42,007 bases of DNA from Candidatus Polarisedimenticolaceae bacterium (GTDB lineage: Bacteria; Pseudomonadota; Gammaproteobacteria; Chromatiales; Chromatiaceae). This document shows, piece after piece, positions 1-7,349 of this stretch. A program made the translations under genes and the position numbers. How positions within the stretch are numbered: the first letter of the stretch is position 1; the number at the start of each line of letters is the position of its first letter. The stretch covers positions 1 through 42,007 of the forward strand of contig JAKITT010000020.1 of the NCBI GenBank assembly GCA_021647945.1, written 5' to 3'. Below the pieces are notes generated by a model. It made no database searches. It was not told where the DNA came from and was given only the letters and a program-made list of their open reading frames with translations.

Positions 1-1250
1 CCCCTCTCTGAACCACGCAGGGCGCTAATCATCTGGTTGCGCTCTTCATCATCCACCCCCTGGTATTGGGTCCACCAGTCAGCCAACGCCATGTCGGTCT
101 CACCCGCTTCAGCCCTCAGCACCAAGAAGTCATAGGCGGCACGGAAACGGGGATGGCTAGCGAGGCGCTGCGGCTGTTTGCCTGAACGGCGTTCAAAGCG
201 CCCCTGTAGACTCCAAATCTCACGCATCGGTATGCTGAATCTTTTGGGTAATGAAATAGATTGAAGCTGCTCTTTCAACACCTCATAACCCGCCTCTTGC
301 ATCGCATCAATCGTCGACAGACCATCCTCATCTTCCAGCTCTTTGGCCAATAGACGCACTGGCTCCCACAGCAAGACGGCAAACAGAAAGGCGGGGGTGA
401 CCGGTTTACCATCGGCGATGCGCCTGTCGGTATTCTCTACACCACGATTGACGAAGGTGATGGGGAAGTTATGCTCCTCAAAACTGAGCACCTCATCGGT
501 CTCTGGGAAGAGCGCACTAAAGAGGTCATAGTGACGCAGCTTTTCAAAAGCGATGAGTGCCGTGCCGCCCATAAAGAGCTTTAGCACCTCTTCAAACAGG
601 CGCGCAGCGGGCACCTCTTCCAATAGATGACTCAGCTCAGCCAGACAGGACTCGCAGTCATGATCGATGGTAAAACCGAGTTTACTGGCAAAACGGACAG
701 CCCGTAGCATGCGCACTGGATCTTCACGGTAGCGCTCCTCTGGATCTCCCAACAGGCGCAGCCGACCCTCTTCGAGATCTTGCATGCCACCGGCATAATC
801 GATGATCGAAAAATCTTCAACACCGTAGTAGAGGGCGTTGACGCTAAAGTCACGTCGTAACGCATCCTCTTCGATGGTGCCGTAGACATTGTCACGCAGA
901 ATCATGCCCTTGTCGGACTGTTGCTCTTCCTGAGCCGCTGCATCGTTTTTACTACGGAAGGTAGCGACCTCAATGGTCTCACGGCCAAAAAAGACATGGG
1001 CGAGACGAAAGCGACGACCAATGAGACGGCAGTTTCGAAATACCGTCTTCACCTCTTCCGGCGTGGCATTGGTCGCCACATCAAAATCTTTTGGCTCACG
1101 TCCGAGTAGCAGGTCGCGTACACCGCCGCCCACTAGGTAGGCTTGAAAACCCTCGCTGTTCAAACGATAGAGGACCTTGAGTGCATTAGGGCTAATATTG
1201 GCCCGCGAGATGTTGTGCTCATCGCGGGTAATGATGGTTGCGTTAGTAAT
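1..1250 (-). CDS. pcnB: Poly(A) polymerase I, partial (C-terminus beyond window)
   Basis: Adds poly(A) tails to RNA 3' ends and so speeds decay by exonucleases. The minus-strand translation carries the nucleotidyltransferase core of the family: LVGGGVRDLLLG, then KDFDVATNATPEEV with the catalytic Asp pair, then NCRLIGRRFRLAHVFFG and DFSVNALYY. About 416 residues are present; the usual length is 430-465, so only the tail is missing. No ATG or GTG lies at a well-placed start. The reading frame is open back to a TGA just beyond 1313, with GTG at 1304 and TTG at 1313, but a good promoter (AATATT box at 1289-1294) would start transcription downstream of both. I chose ATT at 1250, preceded by AGGA eight bases upstream. 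E. coli pcnB also starts at AUU. Identity is very secure, the start less so. Confidence 0.93.
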   Translation of the reverse strand, partial: MTNATIITRDEHNISRANISPNALKVLYRLNSEGFQAYLVGGGVRDLLLGREPKDFDVATNATPEEVKTVFRNCRLIGRRFRLAHVFFGRETIEVATFRSKNDAAAQEEQQSDKGMILRDNVYGTIEEDALRRDFSVNALYYGVEDFSIIDYAGGMQDLEEGRLRLLGDPEERYREDPVRMLRAVRFASKLGFTIDHDCESCLAELSHLLEEVPAARLFEEVLKLFMGGTALIAFEKLRHYDLFSALFPETDEVLSFEEHNFPITFVNRGVENTDRRIADGKPVTPAFLFAVLLWEPVRLLAKELEDEDGLSTIDAMQEAGYEVLKEQLQSISLPKRFSIPMREIWSLQGRFERRSGKQPQRLASHPRFRAAYDFLVLRAEAGETDMALADWWTQYQGVDDEERNQMISALRGSER

Positions 1251-1288
1251 GGTTACTGTCCTGGTGTTGGTGGAAAACCCACCTAAAA

Positions 1289-1317
1289 AATATTCAAACG
1301 TCACTTGAGCCAATCAA
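1289..1317 (-). promoter_or_regulatory. Probable pcnB promoter
   Basis: On the minus strand TTGATT (1312-1317) and AATATT (1289-1294) are separated by 17 bases, each matching the sigma-70 consensus at four of six positions. Transcription would begin near 1282, leaving room for the ATT start at 1250 but excluding the GTG at 1304. It overlaps the divergent tRNA-Glu promoter. Pattern match only. Confidence 0.4.
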
Positions 1318-1332
1318 GAAGCTGCGTATAAT
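1305..1332 (+). promoter_or_regulatory. Promoter of tRNA-Glu
   Basis: TTGAGC (1305-1310) and a perfect TATAAT (1327-1332) are separated by 16 bases and lie 20 bases before the mature tRNA 5' end, a normal arrangement for a strong stable-RNA promoter. Confidence 0.65.
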
Positions 1333-1352
1333 ACACCGCCTGAGCAAACACT

Positions 1353-1428
1353 GCTCCCTTCGTCTAGTGGTCTAGGACGCTGCCCTCTCACGGCGGTAAC
1401 AGGGGTTCGAGTCCCCTAGGGAGTACCA
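1353..1428 (+). tRNA. tRNA-Glu (anticodon CTC)
   Basis: A full cloverleaf can be drawn. The acceptor stem GCTCCCT pairs with AGGGAGT (first pair G-U). The anticodon stem CTGCC/GGCGG carries the loop CTCTCAC, giving anticodon CTC. The T arm is AGGGG-TTCGAGT-CCCCT, and discriminator A plus CCA are encoded at 1425-1428. It resembles E. coli tRNA-Glu except that position 34 is C rather than U, so it should read GAG only. A terminator follows directly, so the transcript is probably monocistronic. Confidence 0.95.
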
Positions 1429-1433
1429 TATAA

Positions 1434-1469
1434 AAAAAGGCCGGAACAGATCACTGTTCCGGCCTTTTT
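1434..1469. terminator. Bidirectional intrinsic terminator between tRNA-Glu and hinT
   Basis: A-run, then GGCCGGAACAG (1439-1449), a four-base loop ATCA, CTGTTCCGGCC (1454-1464) and TTTTT (1465-1469). The eleven GC-rich pairs are perfect and extend into A/T pairs. The A-run gives a T-run on the other strand, so it can end both the tRNA and the convergent dnaX-recR-hinT transcript. Confidence 0.9.
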
Positions 1470-1470
1470 G

Positions 1471-1815
1471 TTATCCGGGTGGCCACCCCATCTGACGCCC
1501 GCCCAGCAGGTGTAGATGGATATGGTAGACCGCCTGCCCACCCTGCTCATTGCAGTTCATCACAGTACGATAACCCGCTTCGGCTAACCCCTCTTGCGCC
1601 GCAATCTCTTTTGCCGTCAGATAGAGTTCGCCCATCAGAGCCGCATCTTCTGCCTCAATATCATTGATGGTGCTGATATGCCTTTTTGGGATCAGCAGAA
1701 TATGGGTCGGCGCTTTAGGGTCAATATCCCTAAAGGCGAGCACGCTGTCGTTCTCAAAGATCACATCCGGTTGAATCTCACCGGCCACCATTTTGCAAAA
1801 TAGACAGTCACTCAT
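1471..1815 (-). CDS. hinT: HIT-family nucleotide hydrolase (HinT-like)
   Basis: A 114-residue histidine-triad protein, the usual length for the HinT branch, which hydrolyses purine nucleoside phosphoramidates such as AMP-lysine. The diagnostic HxHxH triad is at H98, H100 and H102 (YHIHLHLLGG). The N-terminus CLFCKMVAGEIQ and the segment THILLIPKRH are typical of the family. It starts at ATG 1815 just behind recR and ends two bases from the shared terminator, so it is probably the last gene of the dnaX-ybaB-recR-hinT transcript. The exact substrate in this organism is unknown. Confidence 0.93.
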   Translation of the reverse strand: MSDCLFCKMVAGEIQPDVIFENDSVLAFRDIDPKAPTHILLIPKRHISTINDIEAEDAALMGELYLTAKEIAAQEGLAEAGYRTVMNCNEQGGQAVYHIHLHLLGGRQMGWPPG

Positions 1816-1818
1816 GGT

Positions 1819-2427
1819 TCACCTCTCTTGCATAAATTCAGCACGCCCGGCAAAAGCGTGCAGCAGGGTTCCGCCATCAACATACTCAAGCTCACCACCC
1901 AACGGTACACCGTGAGCGATGCGGGTGGCTCTGATCGAATAGCCCTTGGCCATTTCGCCAATATATTGGGCGGTCACTTCGCCCTCTACCGTCGGGTTGG
2001 TGGCCAGGATAATCTCTTTCACCTCACCTTCAGCCAACCGCTTATCGAGTTGGTCGAGACCGATCTCTTTGGGGCCGATGCCATCCAACGGTGAGAGCCG
2101 ACCACCCAACACAAAGTAGCGACCACTGTAGTCGATCGACTGCTCCAGTATCGCCACCTCGGCGGGGGTCTCGACGATACAGAGCAGTGAAGCGTCACGC
2201 GACCCGTTGGCGCAGATATTACACAGCTCCGCCTCGGTCAACGTGCGACACTGTTGGCAGTGGCCAATCTTCTCCATCGAAGCATCCAATAGATGCGCCA
2301 GCTGGCGCCCCCCCTCCCGATCTCGTTCAAGCAGGTAGTAGGCCATACGCTGAGCGGTCTTCTGGCCCACACCCGGTAGGCAACGGAGACCGGCAATCAG
2401 CTCATTGAGCAGATTTGCTTGGGCCAT
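1819..2427 (-). CDS. recR: Recombination protein RecR
   Basis: Works with RecF and RecO to load RecA at single-strand gaps. The 202-residue product shows the N-terminal helix-hairpin-helix ([20 protein letters not shown]), a four-cysteine zinc site (C57, C60, C69, C72) and a TOPRIM domain from about residue 80 ([13 protein letters not shown] and the following YFVLGG). Length is normal. It lies two bases after the ybaB stop, in the conserved dnaX-ybaB-recR order found across gammaproteobacteria. Nothing is unusual. Confidence 0.97.
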   Translation of the reverse strand: MAQANLLNELIAGLRCLPGVGQKTAQRMAYYLLERDREGGRQLAHLLDASMEKIGHCQQCRTLTEAELCNICANGSRDASLLCIVETPAEVAILEQSIDYSGRYFVLGGRLSPLDGIGPKEIGLDQLDKRLAEGEVKEIILATNPTVEGEVTAQYIGEMAKGYSIRATRIAHGVPLGGELEYVDGGTLLHAFAGRAEFMQER

Positions 2428-2429
2428 AA

Positions 2430-2753
2430 TCAGAAGGGTAGTTTCATCCCAGGAGGCAGATTCAGGCCATCAGTGAGGCCAGACATACTATCTGCATTCT
2501 TCTTTGCGACCTTGTGTACGGTGTCATTAATCGCGGCGGCCAGCAGATCTTCCAGCATATCTTTATCATCTTCAAACAGGCTCTCATCAATGGTGATGCG
2601 GCGCACTTCATGCTTGCCATTCATCACCACTTTAACCAACCCCCCTCCCGACTCACCGGAGGTCTCCTCTTTGGCTAATGCCTCCTGCTGCTCCTGCATT
2701 TTGGCCTGCATCTGCTGGGCCTTTTTCATCAAATTGCCTATTCCACCACGCAT
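2430..2753 (-). CDS. ybaB: YbaB/EbfC nucleoid-associated protein
   Basis: A 107-residue small DNA-binding protein of the YbaB/EbfC family, which forms dimers with tweezer-like DNA-gripping arms. The start [20 protein letters not shown], the central [17 protein letters not shown] and the C-terminal [18 protein letters not shown] are all family hallmarks. It sits between dnaX and recR, as is usual in gammaproteobacteria, and probably shares their transcript. Confidence 0.95.
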   Translation of the reverse strand: MRGGIGNLMKKAQQMQAKMQEQQEALAKEETSGESGGGLVKVVMNGKHEVRRITIDESLFEDDKDMLEDLLAAAINDTVHKVAKKNADSMSGLTDGLNLPPGMKLPF

Positions 2754-2786
2754 GTGATTTTCCTCTGTATAAATATATTAAACCCG

Positions 2787-4430
2787 CTATCTATCGACCG
2801 GGGTGACTGAGTTGGGAACCACTCTAGCACCAAACGACTGCTCCAGTGCTTGGGTCATGGGGTCTTCAGCAAAAGATTGCTCCGCCTGCTGCTGCCGCTC
2901 CGCCTTGGTACGGGCCTGGATCTTGGCGGGGGTTTCGGCTTGGCTGGATATTGCCGCACCCACCATGACATCCAACCGCATATCTGCGCCCAACACCGGT
3001 TTCAACGCCTGTAGCAGACGCTCTTCGGTACTGCTTATATGCATGCTTTGGGCGGTAGGGTCGAGCCGCAATTTAAGCGTTTTGCCATCCCAGCTCTCAA
3101 ACAGACAGTGGCTCGCCAGTTGGCCGGTGATGCCCTGTAGATTGAGACGTGTGACAACAGCCGTCCAATCAAAATTATCTTTATCCATTGCCGCCGCCGG
3201 CTCATTGACCGCAGATGCGATAGGAGGTGGCGCGGTTTGTTGTGGCCGAGCAGAGGGCGTGGGAGCAGGTCTACTTTGTGGCGCTTGGCGTGATACTGGT
3301 CTGGCTTTGGCCGCAGGCGGCGTACCTGCTTGACCACTCTCTGATGAGGCGGGTTTAAATGCCAACATCCGCAGCATCACCATCTCAAAACCACTGCGCG
3401 CATCGGGAGCAAGCGGCAAGTCACGTTGACCGACAAGGCCAATCTGATAGAAGAGTTGAATATCCTCTGCTGAGAGGCGTTGGGCAAAACCTTGGATCGC
3501 CTCAGAGTCGCCCTCATCATCCAGCTTGCCATCGGGCAGCATCTGGCAGATGGCGGTTTTGTGCAGCAGCCGCAAAAGCGCCTGTAACAGACCGTTAAAG
3601 TCTGGTGAACACTCCGCCAGCGCAGCCACTTTATCGAGTAAGCGCTTGGCATCGCTGTCGATCAACGCATCGAGCAGCTCATGCACATGTTCACCGGCCA
3701 GGGTGCCGAGCATCTCACGCACCCCCTCTTCGGTGACTTGGCCGGCACCAAAGGCGATCGACTGATCGAGCAGACTCAGCGAGTCACGCACACTGCCGTC
3801 GGCGGCATGGGCCAACAGTTGCAGCGCAGGCGGCTCGGCATCAAGCGCCTCCTGCTGCATGATCTTCTCCAACTGGCCGCTAATCTGTTCACGGGTCAGC
3901 CGTTTCAGATTGAACTGTAGGCAGCGTGATAGCACCGTCACTGGCACCTTCTGTGGATCGGTGGTGGCCAGCAGAAATTTGACGTGCGGTGGCGGCTCTT
4001 CAAGGGTCTTCAGCAGTGCGTTAAAACTGCTGGCTGAGAACATGTGTACCTCATCGATCAGGTAGACTTTGTAGCGGCCACGCACCGGCGCATAGGGGAC
4101 GTTATCAAGCAGTTCACGGGTCTGATCGACCTTGGTACGGGAGGCGGCATCGACCTCCAGAAGATCGACAAAGCGCCCTTGATCGATCTCCTGACAAGCT
4201 GAACAGACACCACACGGGGTGGCAGTCACGCCATTTTCACAGTTGAGCGATTTGGCGAAGATCCTCGCCAAGGTGGTCTTACCAACGCCGCGAGTTCCGG
4301 TAAACAGGTAGGCGTGATGAACCCGGTCACCATTCAGCGCATTGGTCAGCGCCCTGACAACATGCTCCTGCCCGACGAGTTCGCTAAAGGTTCGTGGACG
4401 CCACTTACGGGCCAGTACTTGATAGGACAT
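2787..4430 (-). CDS. dnaX: DNA polymerase III subunit tau/gamma
   Basis: The clamp-loader ATPase of the replisome. I place the start at ATG 4430 (MSYQVLARKWRP), matching the family N-terminus, rather than the in-frame GTG 15 bases upstream, giving 547 residues. Visible are the Walker A motif GTRGVGKT (45-52), the zinc-module cysteines C64, C73, C76 and C79, DEVHM (126-130) and the sensor region LLATTDPQKVPVTVLSRC. The Pro/Ala/Gln-rich linker at about 365-410 and the C-terminal domain correspond to the tau-specific part. I see no A-AAA-AAG slippery site after domain III, so production of a short gamma form by frameshifting is not supported here. It heads the dnaX-ybaB-recR-hinT group. Confidence 0.97.
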   Translation of the reverse strand: MSYQVLARKWRPRTFSELVGQEHVVRALTNALNGDRVHHAYLFTGTRGVGKTTLARIFAKSLNCENGVTATPCGVCSACQEIDQGRFVDLLEVDAASRTKVDQTRELLDNVPYAPVRGRYKVYLIDEVHMFSASSFNALLKTLEEPPPHVKFLLATTDPQKVPVTVLSRCLQFNLKRLTREQISGQLEKIMQQEALDAEPPALQLLAHAADGSVRDSLSLLDQSIAFGAGQVTEEGVREMLGTLAGEHVHELLDALIDSDAKRLLDKVAALAECSPDFNGLLQALLRLLHKTAICQMLPDGKLDDEGDSEAIQGFAQRLSAEDIQLFYQIGLVGQRDLPLAPDARSGFEMVMLRMLAFKPASSESGQAGTPPAAKARPVSRQAPQSRPAPTPSARPQQTAPPPIASAVNEPAAAMDKDNFDWTAVVTRLNLQGITGQLASHCLFESWDGKTLKLRLDPTAQSMHISSTEERLLQALKPVLGADMRLDVMVGAAISSQAETPAKIQARTKAERQQQAEQSFAEDPMTQALEQSFGARVVPNSVTPVDR

Positions 4431-4495
4431 ATCAGGATTCGACACTTAAATTTCTAGAAAACCTCTGCCCCCCGTAGGTGGCCAAGGTGAAAAAT

Positions 4496-4570
4496 TGGTG
4501 GGCGGTACTGGGATTGAACCAGTGACCCCTGCCGTGTGAAGGCAGTGCTCTCCCGCTGAGCTAACCGCCC
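4496..4570 (-). tRNA. tRNA-Val (anticodon CAC)
   Basis: On the minus strand the acceptor stem GGGCGGT pairs perfectly with ACCGCCC. The D arm is GCTCAGCGGGAGAGC. The anticodon stem CTGCC/GGCAG carries loop TTCACAC, giving anticodon CAC. The T arm is ACTGG-TTCAATC-CCAGT, and discriminator A plus CCA are encoded. It should decode GTG. It lies 65 bases upstream of dnaX on the same strand; no terminator is visible between them. Confidence 0.95.
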
Positions 4571-4699
4571 TGGATACAGTACTAAGTTTGGGAGGCGAAT
4601 AGTAAGCTTGCAAGGGGTAGGACGTCAAATGCAGCAGAGAGAACAGGCCGGAAAACAACCGTCCAGAAACAGCCATCTTCCGGCACATTTACAACAACG

Positions 4700-4972
4700 C
4701 TATTTCTCACCCAGTGAGAGTTTGGAACGCAGACGTTGTAGGGTCTTTTCACCAATTCCAGGCACATTCACCAGATCATCCAATGATTGGAAGGCACCAT
4801 GTTCATTTCGATAGTCGATGATTGCCTGCGCTTTTTTATCGCCAATCCCTTTTAGGCTGCTTGAAATCATCTCAGCATTGGCGCTGTTGATATCGACTGA
4901 AGTGGCCAGAGAAATGGCCGGCATGGCAAGTAAAATAGCTGCAAAAACGAGAGTACGGATGACTCTTTTCAT
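4700..4972 (-). CDS. ComEA-like secreted helix-hairpin-helix protein
   Basis: A 90-residue protein with an N-terminal signal peptide (basic MKRVIR, hydrophobic core to about residue 23, then ATS). It continues as one ComEA-type helix-hairpin-helix domain: VDINSANAEMISSSLKGIG, KAQAIIDYR and LVNVPGIGEKTLQRLRSKLS. Proteins of this size in proteobacteria bind double-stranded DNA in the periplasm and pull it through the outer membrane during transformation. AAGGAG lies 11 bases upstream of the ATG. Its promoter carries a perfect palindrome (separate entry). Linking it to the pilus-type ATPase gene 10 kb away is only a suggestion. Confidence 0.88.
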   Translation of the reverse strand: MKRVIRTLVFAAILLAMPAISLATSVDINSANAEMISSSLKGIGDKKAQAIIDYRNEHGAFQSLDDLVNVPGIGEKTLQRLRSKLSLGEK

Positions 4973-4997
4973 GAGAGGTTACTCCTTGTAAGTGGTT

Positions 4998-5026
4998 TTA
5001 TTATCACGGTATCCAATACCGTGCAA
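4998..5026 (-). promoter_or_regulatory. comEA-like gene promoter with palindrome in its spacer
   Basis: On the minus strand TTGCAC (5021-5026) and TAATAA (4998-5003) are 17 bases apart. The spacer holds a perfect 8-base inverted repeat, CACGGTAT-CCA-ATACCGTG on the plus strand (5005-5023). An operator placed between the -35 and -10 boxes is typical of repressor control. The binding protein is unknown. Confidence 0.45.
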
Positions 5027-5120
5027 AACAGAGACTACCGAATAGAGAGAGGCGTTGGCAACTTTTTGCTAGGGAATCTCTTACATGAACACCATTCATC
5101 ATTGGATGGCCAATCACCCG

Positions 5121-5155
5121 TGACATTTAAACTGGAAGCCAGCAATTAAGTGTCA
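5121..5155. promoter_or_regulatory. Nested dyad upstream of the signalling cluster
   Basis: The outer arms TGACATTTAA (5121-5130) and TTAAGTGTCA (5146-5155) match at nine of ten positions, with the tenth able to pair as G-U in RNA. Inside is a second hairpin, CTGG-AAG-CCAG (5132-5142). It ends about 50 bases before the TATAAT box at 5204 and has no T-run, so an activator or repressor site is more likely than a terminator. The rest of the 318-base gap 4973-5290 holds the two promoter entries and no credible gene. Confidence 0.35.
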
Positions 5156-5203
5156 ATTGTATCGGGGCAAACCCCTTCCGCCTTAGTTTAATTAAGAATT
5201 GTC

Positions 5204-5209
5204 TATAAT
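5204..5209 (+). promoter_or_regulatory. Candidate -10 box of the signalling cluster
   Basis: A perfect TATAAT in an AT-rich stretch, 82 bases before the first ATG of the cluster. The -35 region 17 bases upstream (CCTTAG) is poor, which would fit dependence on an activator. Only a pattern match. Confidence 0.4.
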
Positions 5210-5290
5210 CTAATAATCCACTATTTAACAAATGGAACATATCCTGGATTCTCAATTAGCCTGTAATAATGATTAGCTGGAAGATCAATC

Positions 5291-6112
5291 ATGGAACGAA
5301 CACTTCTCTTAGTAGACGATGAACCCAATATTCTACAGTCGCTCAAGCGCCTGTTACGCCGTGGAGGCTACCGAATACTTACGGCAGAAAGTGGCCGGGA
5401 AGGCTTAGAGCTGCTTGAAAACAATACGGTTCAAGTCATCGTATCTGATGCCAGAATGCCCGGAATGAGTGGCATTGAATTTCTAGACAAATCCAGAGAA
5501 CGCTGGCCAGATTGCATTCGCATTATGCTCTCAGGCTACACCGAGCTGGAATCCGTAATTCAAGCCGTAAATCGAAGCGCCATATACAAATTTTTCACTA
5601 AACCTTGGGAGGATGCTCTACTACAGGATCATATTGAGGAGGCTTTCCGGCAATATGAATTACAAGATGAAAACAACCGACTCACCCAGGAGCTGCATGC
5701 TGCCAATGATGAGTTAGCTCGTATTAATCAAGGTCTGGAAGAATGTGTAGACAAGAATGTTAAGCAGAGTGAACTAAGTCTAGTATCACTTAAAATCGCT
5801 CAAGATGTACTTGAGCACCTACCTATTGGGGTGATTGGCATTAGTGTAGACAACCTAATCTCTTCCGCTAATCAATATGCACTAAGATTGCTAAATGATG
5901 AAAAGAACGGGCTTGTGGGCCTTATGGCAAATGATGCACTGCCACCAGAGATTCTCCAGATTCAGGGGGCACCTTGGCAAAACATCCAATCTATAAATAA
6001 GGTAGTACTATCCGATGGGCGAGTGGTTGAGGTGCAGCGCTATCAGATGGAAAACGATAGCGGAGTATACGCCAACATGCTGCTCATTCAGCAACGGGAG
6101 GAGGTTTCATGA
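5291..6112 (+). CDS. Response regulator: REC, coiled coil, PAS-like
   Basis: A 273-residue receiver protein with no DNA-binding domain. REC (residues 4-122) has the acidic pair D9-D10, phospho-acceptor D53 (VSDARMPG), S81 and K104 in YKFFTKPW. This HupR/RpfG-like signature is shared by four of the cluster's receiver domains. Residues 125-170 are a likely coiled coil and about 170-265 look PAS-like (LPIGVIGISVDNLISSANQYALRLL). GGAAGA lies upstream of the ATG. It is the first gene of the run, and its stop overlaps the next start (ATGA), implying translational coupling. A phosphorylation-dependent adaptor is inferred; the partner is unknown. Confidence 0.85.
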   Translation: MERTLLLVDDEPNILQSLKRLLRRGGYRILTAESGREGLELLENNTVQVIVSDARMPGMSGIEFLDKSRERWPDCIRIMLSGYTELESVIQAVNRSAIYKFFTKPWEDALLQDHIEEAFRQYELQDENNRLTQELHAANDELARINQGLEECVDKNVKQSELSLVSLKIAQDVLEHLPIGVIGISVDNLISSANQYALRLLNDEKNGLVGLMANDALPPEILQIQGAPWQNIQSINKVVLSDGRVVEVQRYQMENDSGVYANMLLIQQREEVS

Positions 6113-6411
6113 AGCAAACTGTATCTCCCGAGCTGCTAGCACCCGGTGCCAAGCTTGCTGAAGCGGTCTGTGATGCATCCGGTGCCGTGCTGCTACCCAA
6201 AGAGACGGAACTTGATGAGCATCTAATCAGCACGCTCTGTACAAAAAAAATAGCTGAGGTCGTCATTGTTATTGAGCGCACGCCTACAGAGCAGGCAGCC
6301 TTTGATGATGAACTGAAAGCAGGTCTGGATAGACGTTTTCAGCTTGCTTCAGGTCATCCCTTAATGGATAGCCTGAAGCAGATGATCCTTGAATACCGTT
6401 GCGGGGAGTAA
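6109..6411 (+). CDS. Small stand-alone module resembling the tail of REC-HD-GYP-like protein
   Basis: A 100-residue protein of unknown function, translationally coupled to the preceding REC-PAS gene by a 4-base ATGA overlap. Residues 8-55 (LLAPGAKLAEAVCDASGAVL, then LPKETELDEHLISTL) resemble the C-terminal extension of the REC-HD-GYP-like protein encoded at 11038-12393 (TVGMVLAQDLVIQDRALLLS, then KGHVLNESLIQRI). This small beta-rich unit is often attached to HD-GYP or HDOD proteins. The C-terminal half looks helical. There are no membrane segments. A protein-interaction role for the HDOD protein that follows is inferred. Confidence 0.7.
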   Translation: MKQTVSPELLAPGAKLAEAVCDASGAVLLPKETELDEHLISTLCTKKIAEVVIVIERTPTEQAAFDDELKAGLDRRFQLASGHPLMDSLKQMILEYRCGE

Positions 6412-6413
6412 TG

Positions 6414-7253
6414 ATGATCCCTATCAACCTAGATGACCTGGATGGATTACCTGCCCTTAAGCCTGGGGTAATGAAGATCCTGCATACCATTAATCAAGAT
6501 GATGTGGATATCACCAATATCGCAAAAAGCATACAACGGGATATTGGCATGACAGCGGGTGTTCTGCGAGTCGCCAACTCCTCTTTTTATGGCCGCAGCA
6601 ACCAAATCGCATCGGTCAAAGAAGCCTGCGTACTACTAGGTAAACATACAGTACGCAATCTGGCGCTCTCCTCCGCTGTATTAAATCACCTTACACCATC
6701 CAATGACGCAGCATTTGATTGTAAGGCACTCTGGCAGCATGGATTGGGAACCGCCGCTGTAAGTATAGTGCTGGCAAAGCAGAGTGATGTAGATGAGGGC
6801 AATGCCTTTACCTGCGGTCTACTGCATGATCTTGGCCGGGTGATATTGGCGATACATTTTCCTGAGCATTTTTCTACAGTGCTAAATTATCAGAATGATC
6901 ACCATTGTTTGTTACAAGAGGCAGAGATGACGGTTCTTGGTATTGATCATGCGGCTCTGGGTGAAGAGCTGGCAAAAAAATGGAACTTCCCCAATCACAT
7001 CTGCCGGGTCATCGGTAGCCACCATCAGCCCGAGCATGCCTATAAAAACAACCTGCCTCGTTTAATCCATGTGGCGGACATTATTAGCCACGGTTTGGAA
7101 CTAAGTAGTAAAGAAGACAACTTGATTCCCTCTGTAGATGAAGAATCTGTCAAACAGCTTGGCCTGGAATGGACGCATCTTAGAGGGCTTTTTAAAGAGA
7201 TAGAGGAGACTTACCACTCTTTCACCTCATTACTTGATGCACCTAATCCATAA
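6414..7253 (+). CDS. HDOD-domain protein
   Basis: A 279-residue HDOD protein, a non-catalytic-type relative of HD phosphohydrolases used as a signalling scaffold. Family features are LPALKPGVMKIL near the N-terminus, VLRVANSSFYG (about 48-58), VLLGKHTVRNLALSS and GLLHDLGRVILA (HD retained), then IGSHHQPEH. I chose ATG 6414 because GGGGAG ends five bases upstream; ATG 6411 and TTG 6399 are in-frame alternatives. It touches the end of the previous gene and is followed by a 96-base gap. HDOD proteins often partner with receiver or kinase proteins, which fits its neighbours, but no target can be named. Confidence 0.88.
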   Translation: MIPINLDDLDGLPALKPGVMKILHTINQDDVDITNIAKSIQRDIGMTAGVLRVANSSFYGRSNQIASVKEACVLLGKHTVRNLALSSAVLNHLTPSNDAAFDCKALWQHGLGTAAVSIVLAKQSDVDEGNAFTCGLLHDLGRVILAIHFPEHFSTVLNYQNDHHCLLQEAEMTVLGIDHAALGEELAKKWNFPNHICRVIGSHHQPEHAYKNNLPRLIHVADIISHGLELSSKEDNLIPSVDEESVKQLGLEWTHLRGLFKEIEETYHSFTSLLDAPNP

Positions 7254-7349
7254 ACCCATAACGGAGTCTGGATAAATGCAGCAGATACCGACAAACCAGC
7301 AATGTATCCATCCAAGAGACATAACACCTAACTATAAAGGTGCGTTCTA

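Noticed and set aside
1302-1304. GTG at 1304 as pcnB start
   Set aside because: It lies upstream of the probable pcnB transcription start and has no ribosome site; the added residues do not look like the family N-terminus. Not fully excluded.
2787-4430. Programmed frameshift in dnaX producing gamma
   Set aside because: I looked past domain III for an A-AAA-AAG slippery heptamer with a following hairpin and found none; the single long frame explains tau.
4446-4688. 80-residue minus-strand frame between dnaX and the comEA-like gene
   Set aside because: It reads straight through the tRNA-Val gene and has no coding features.
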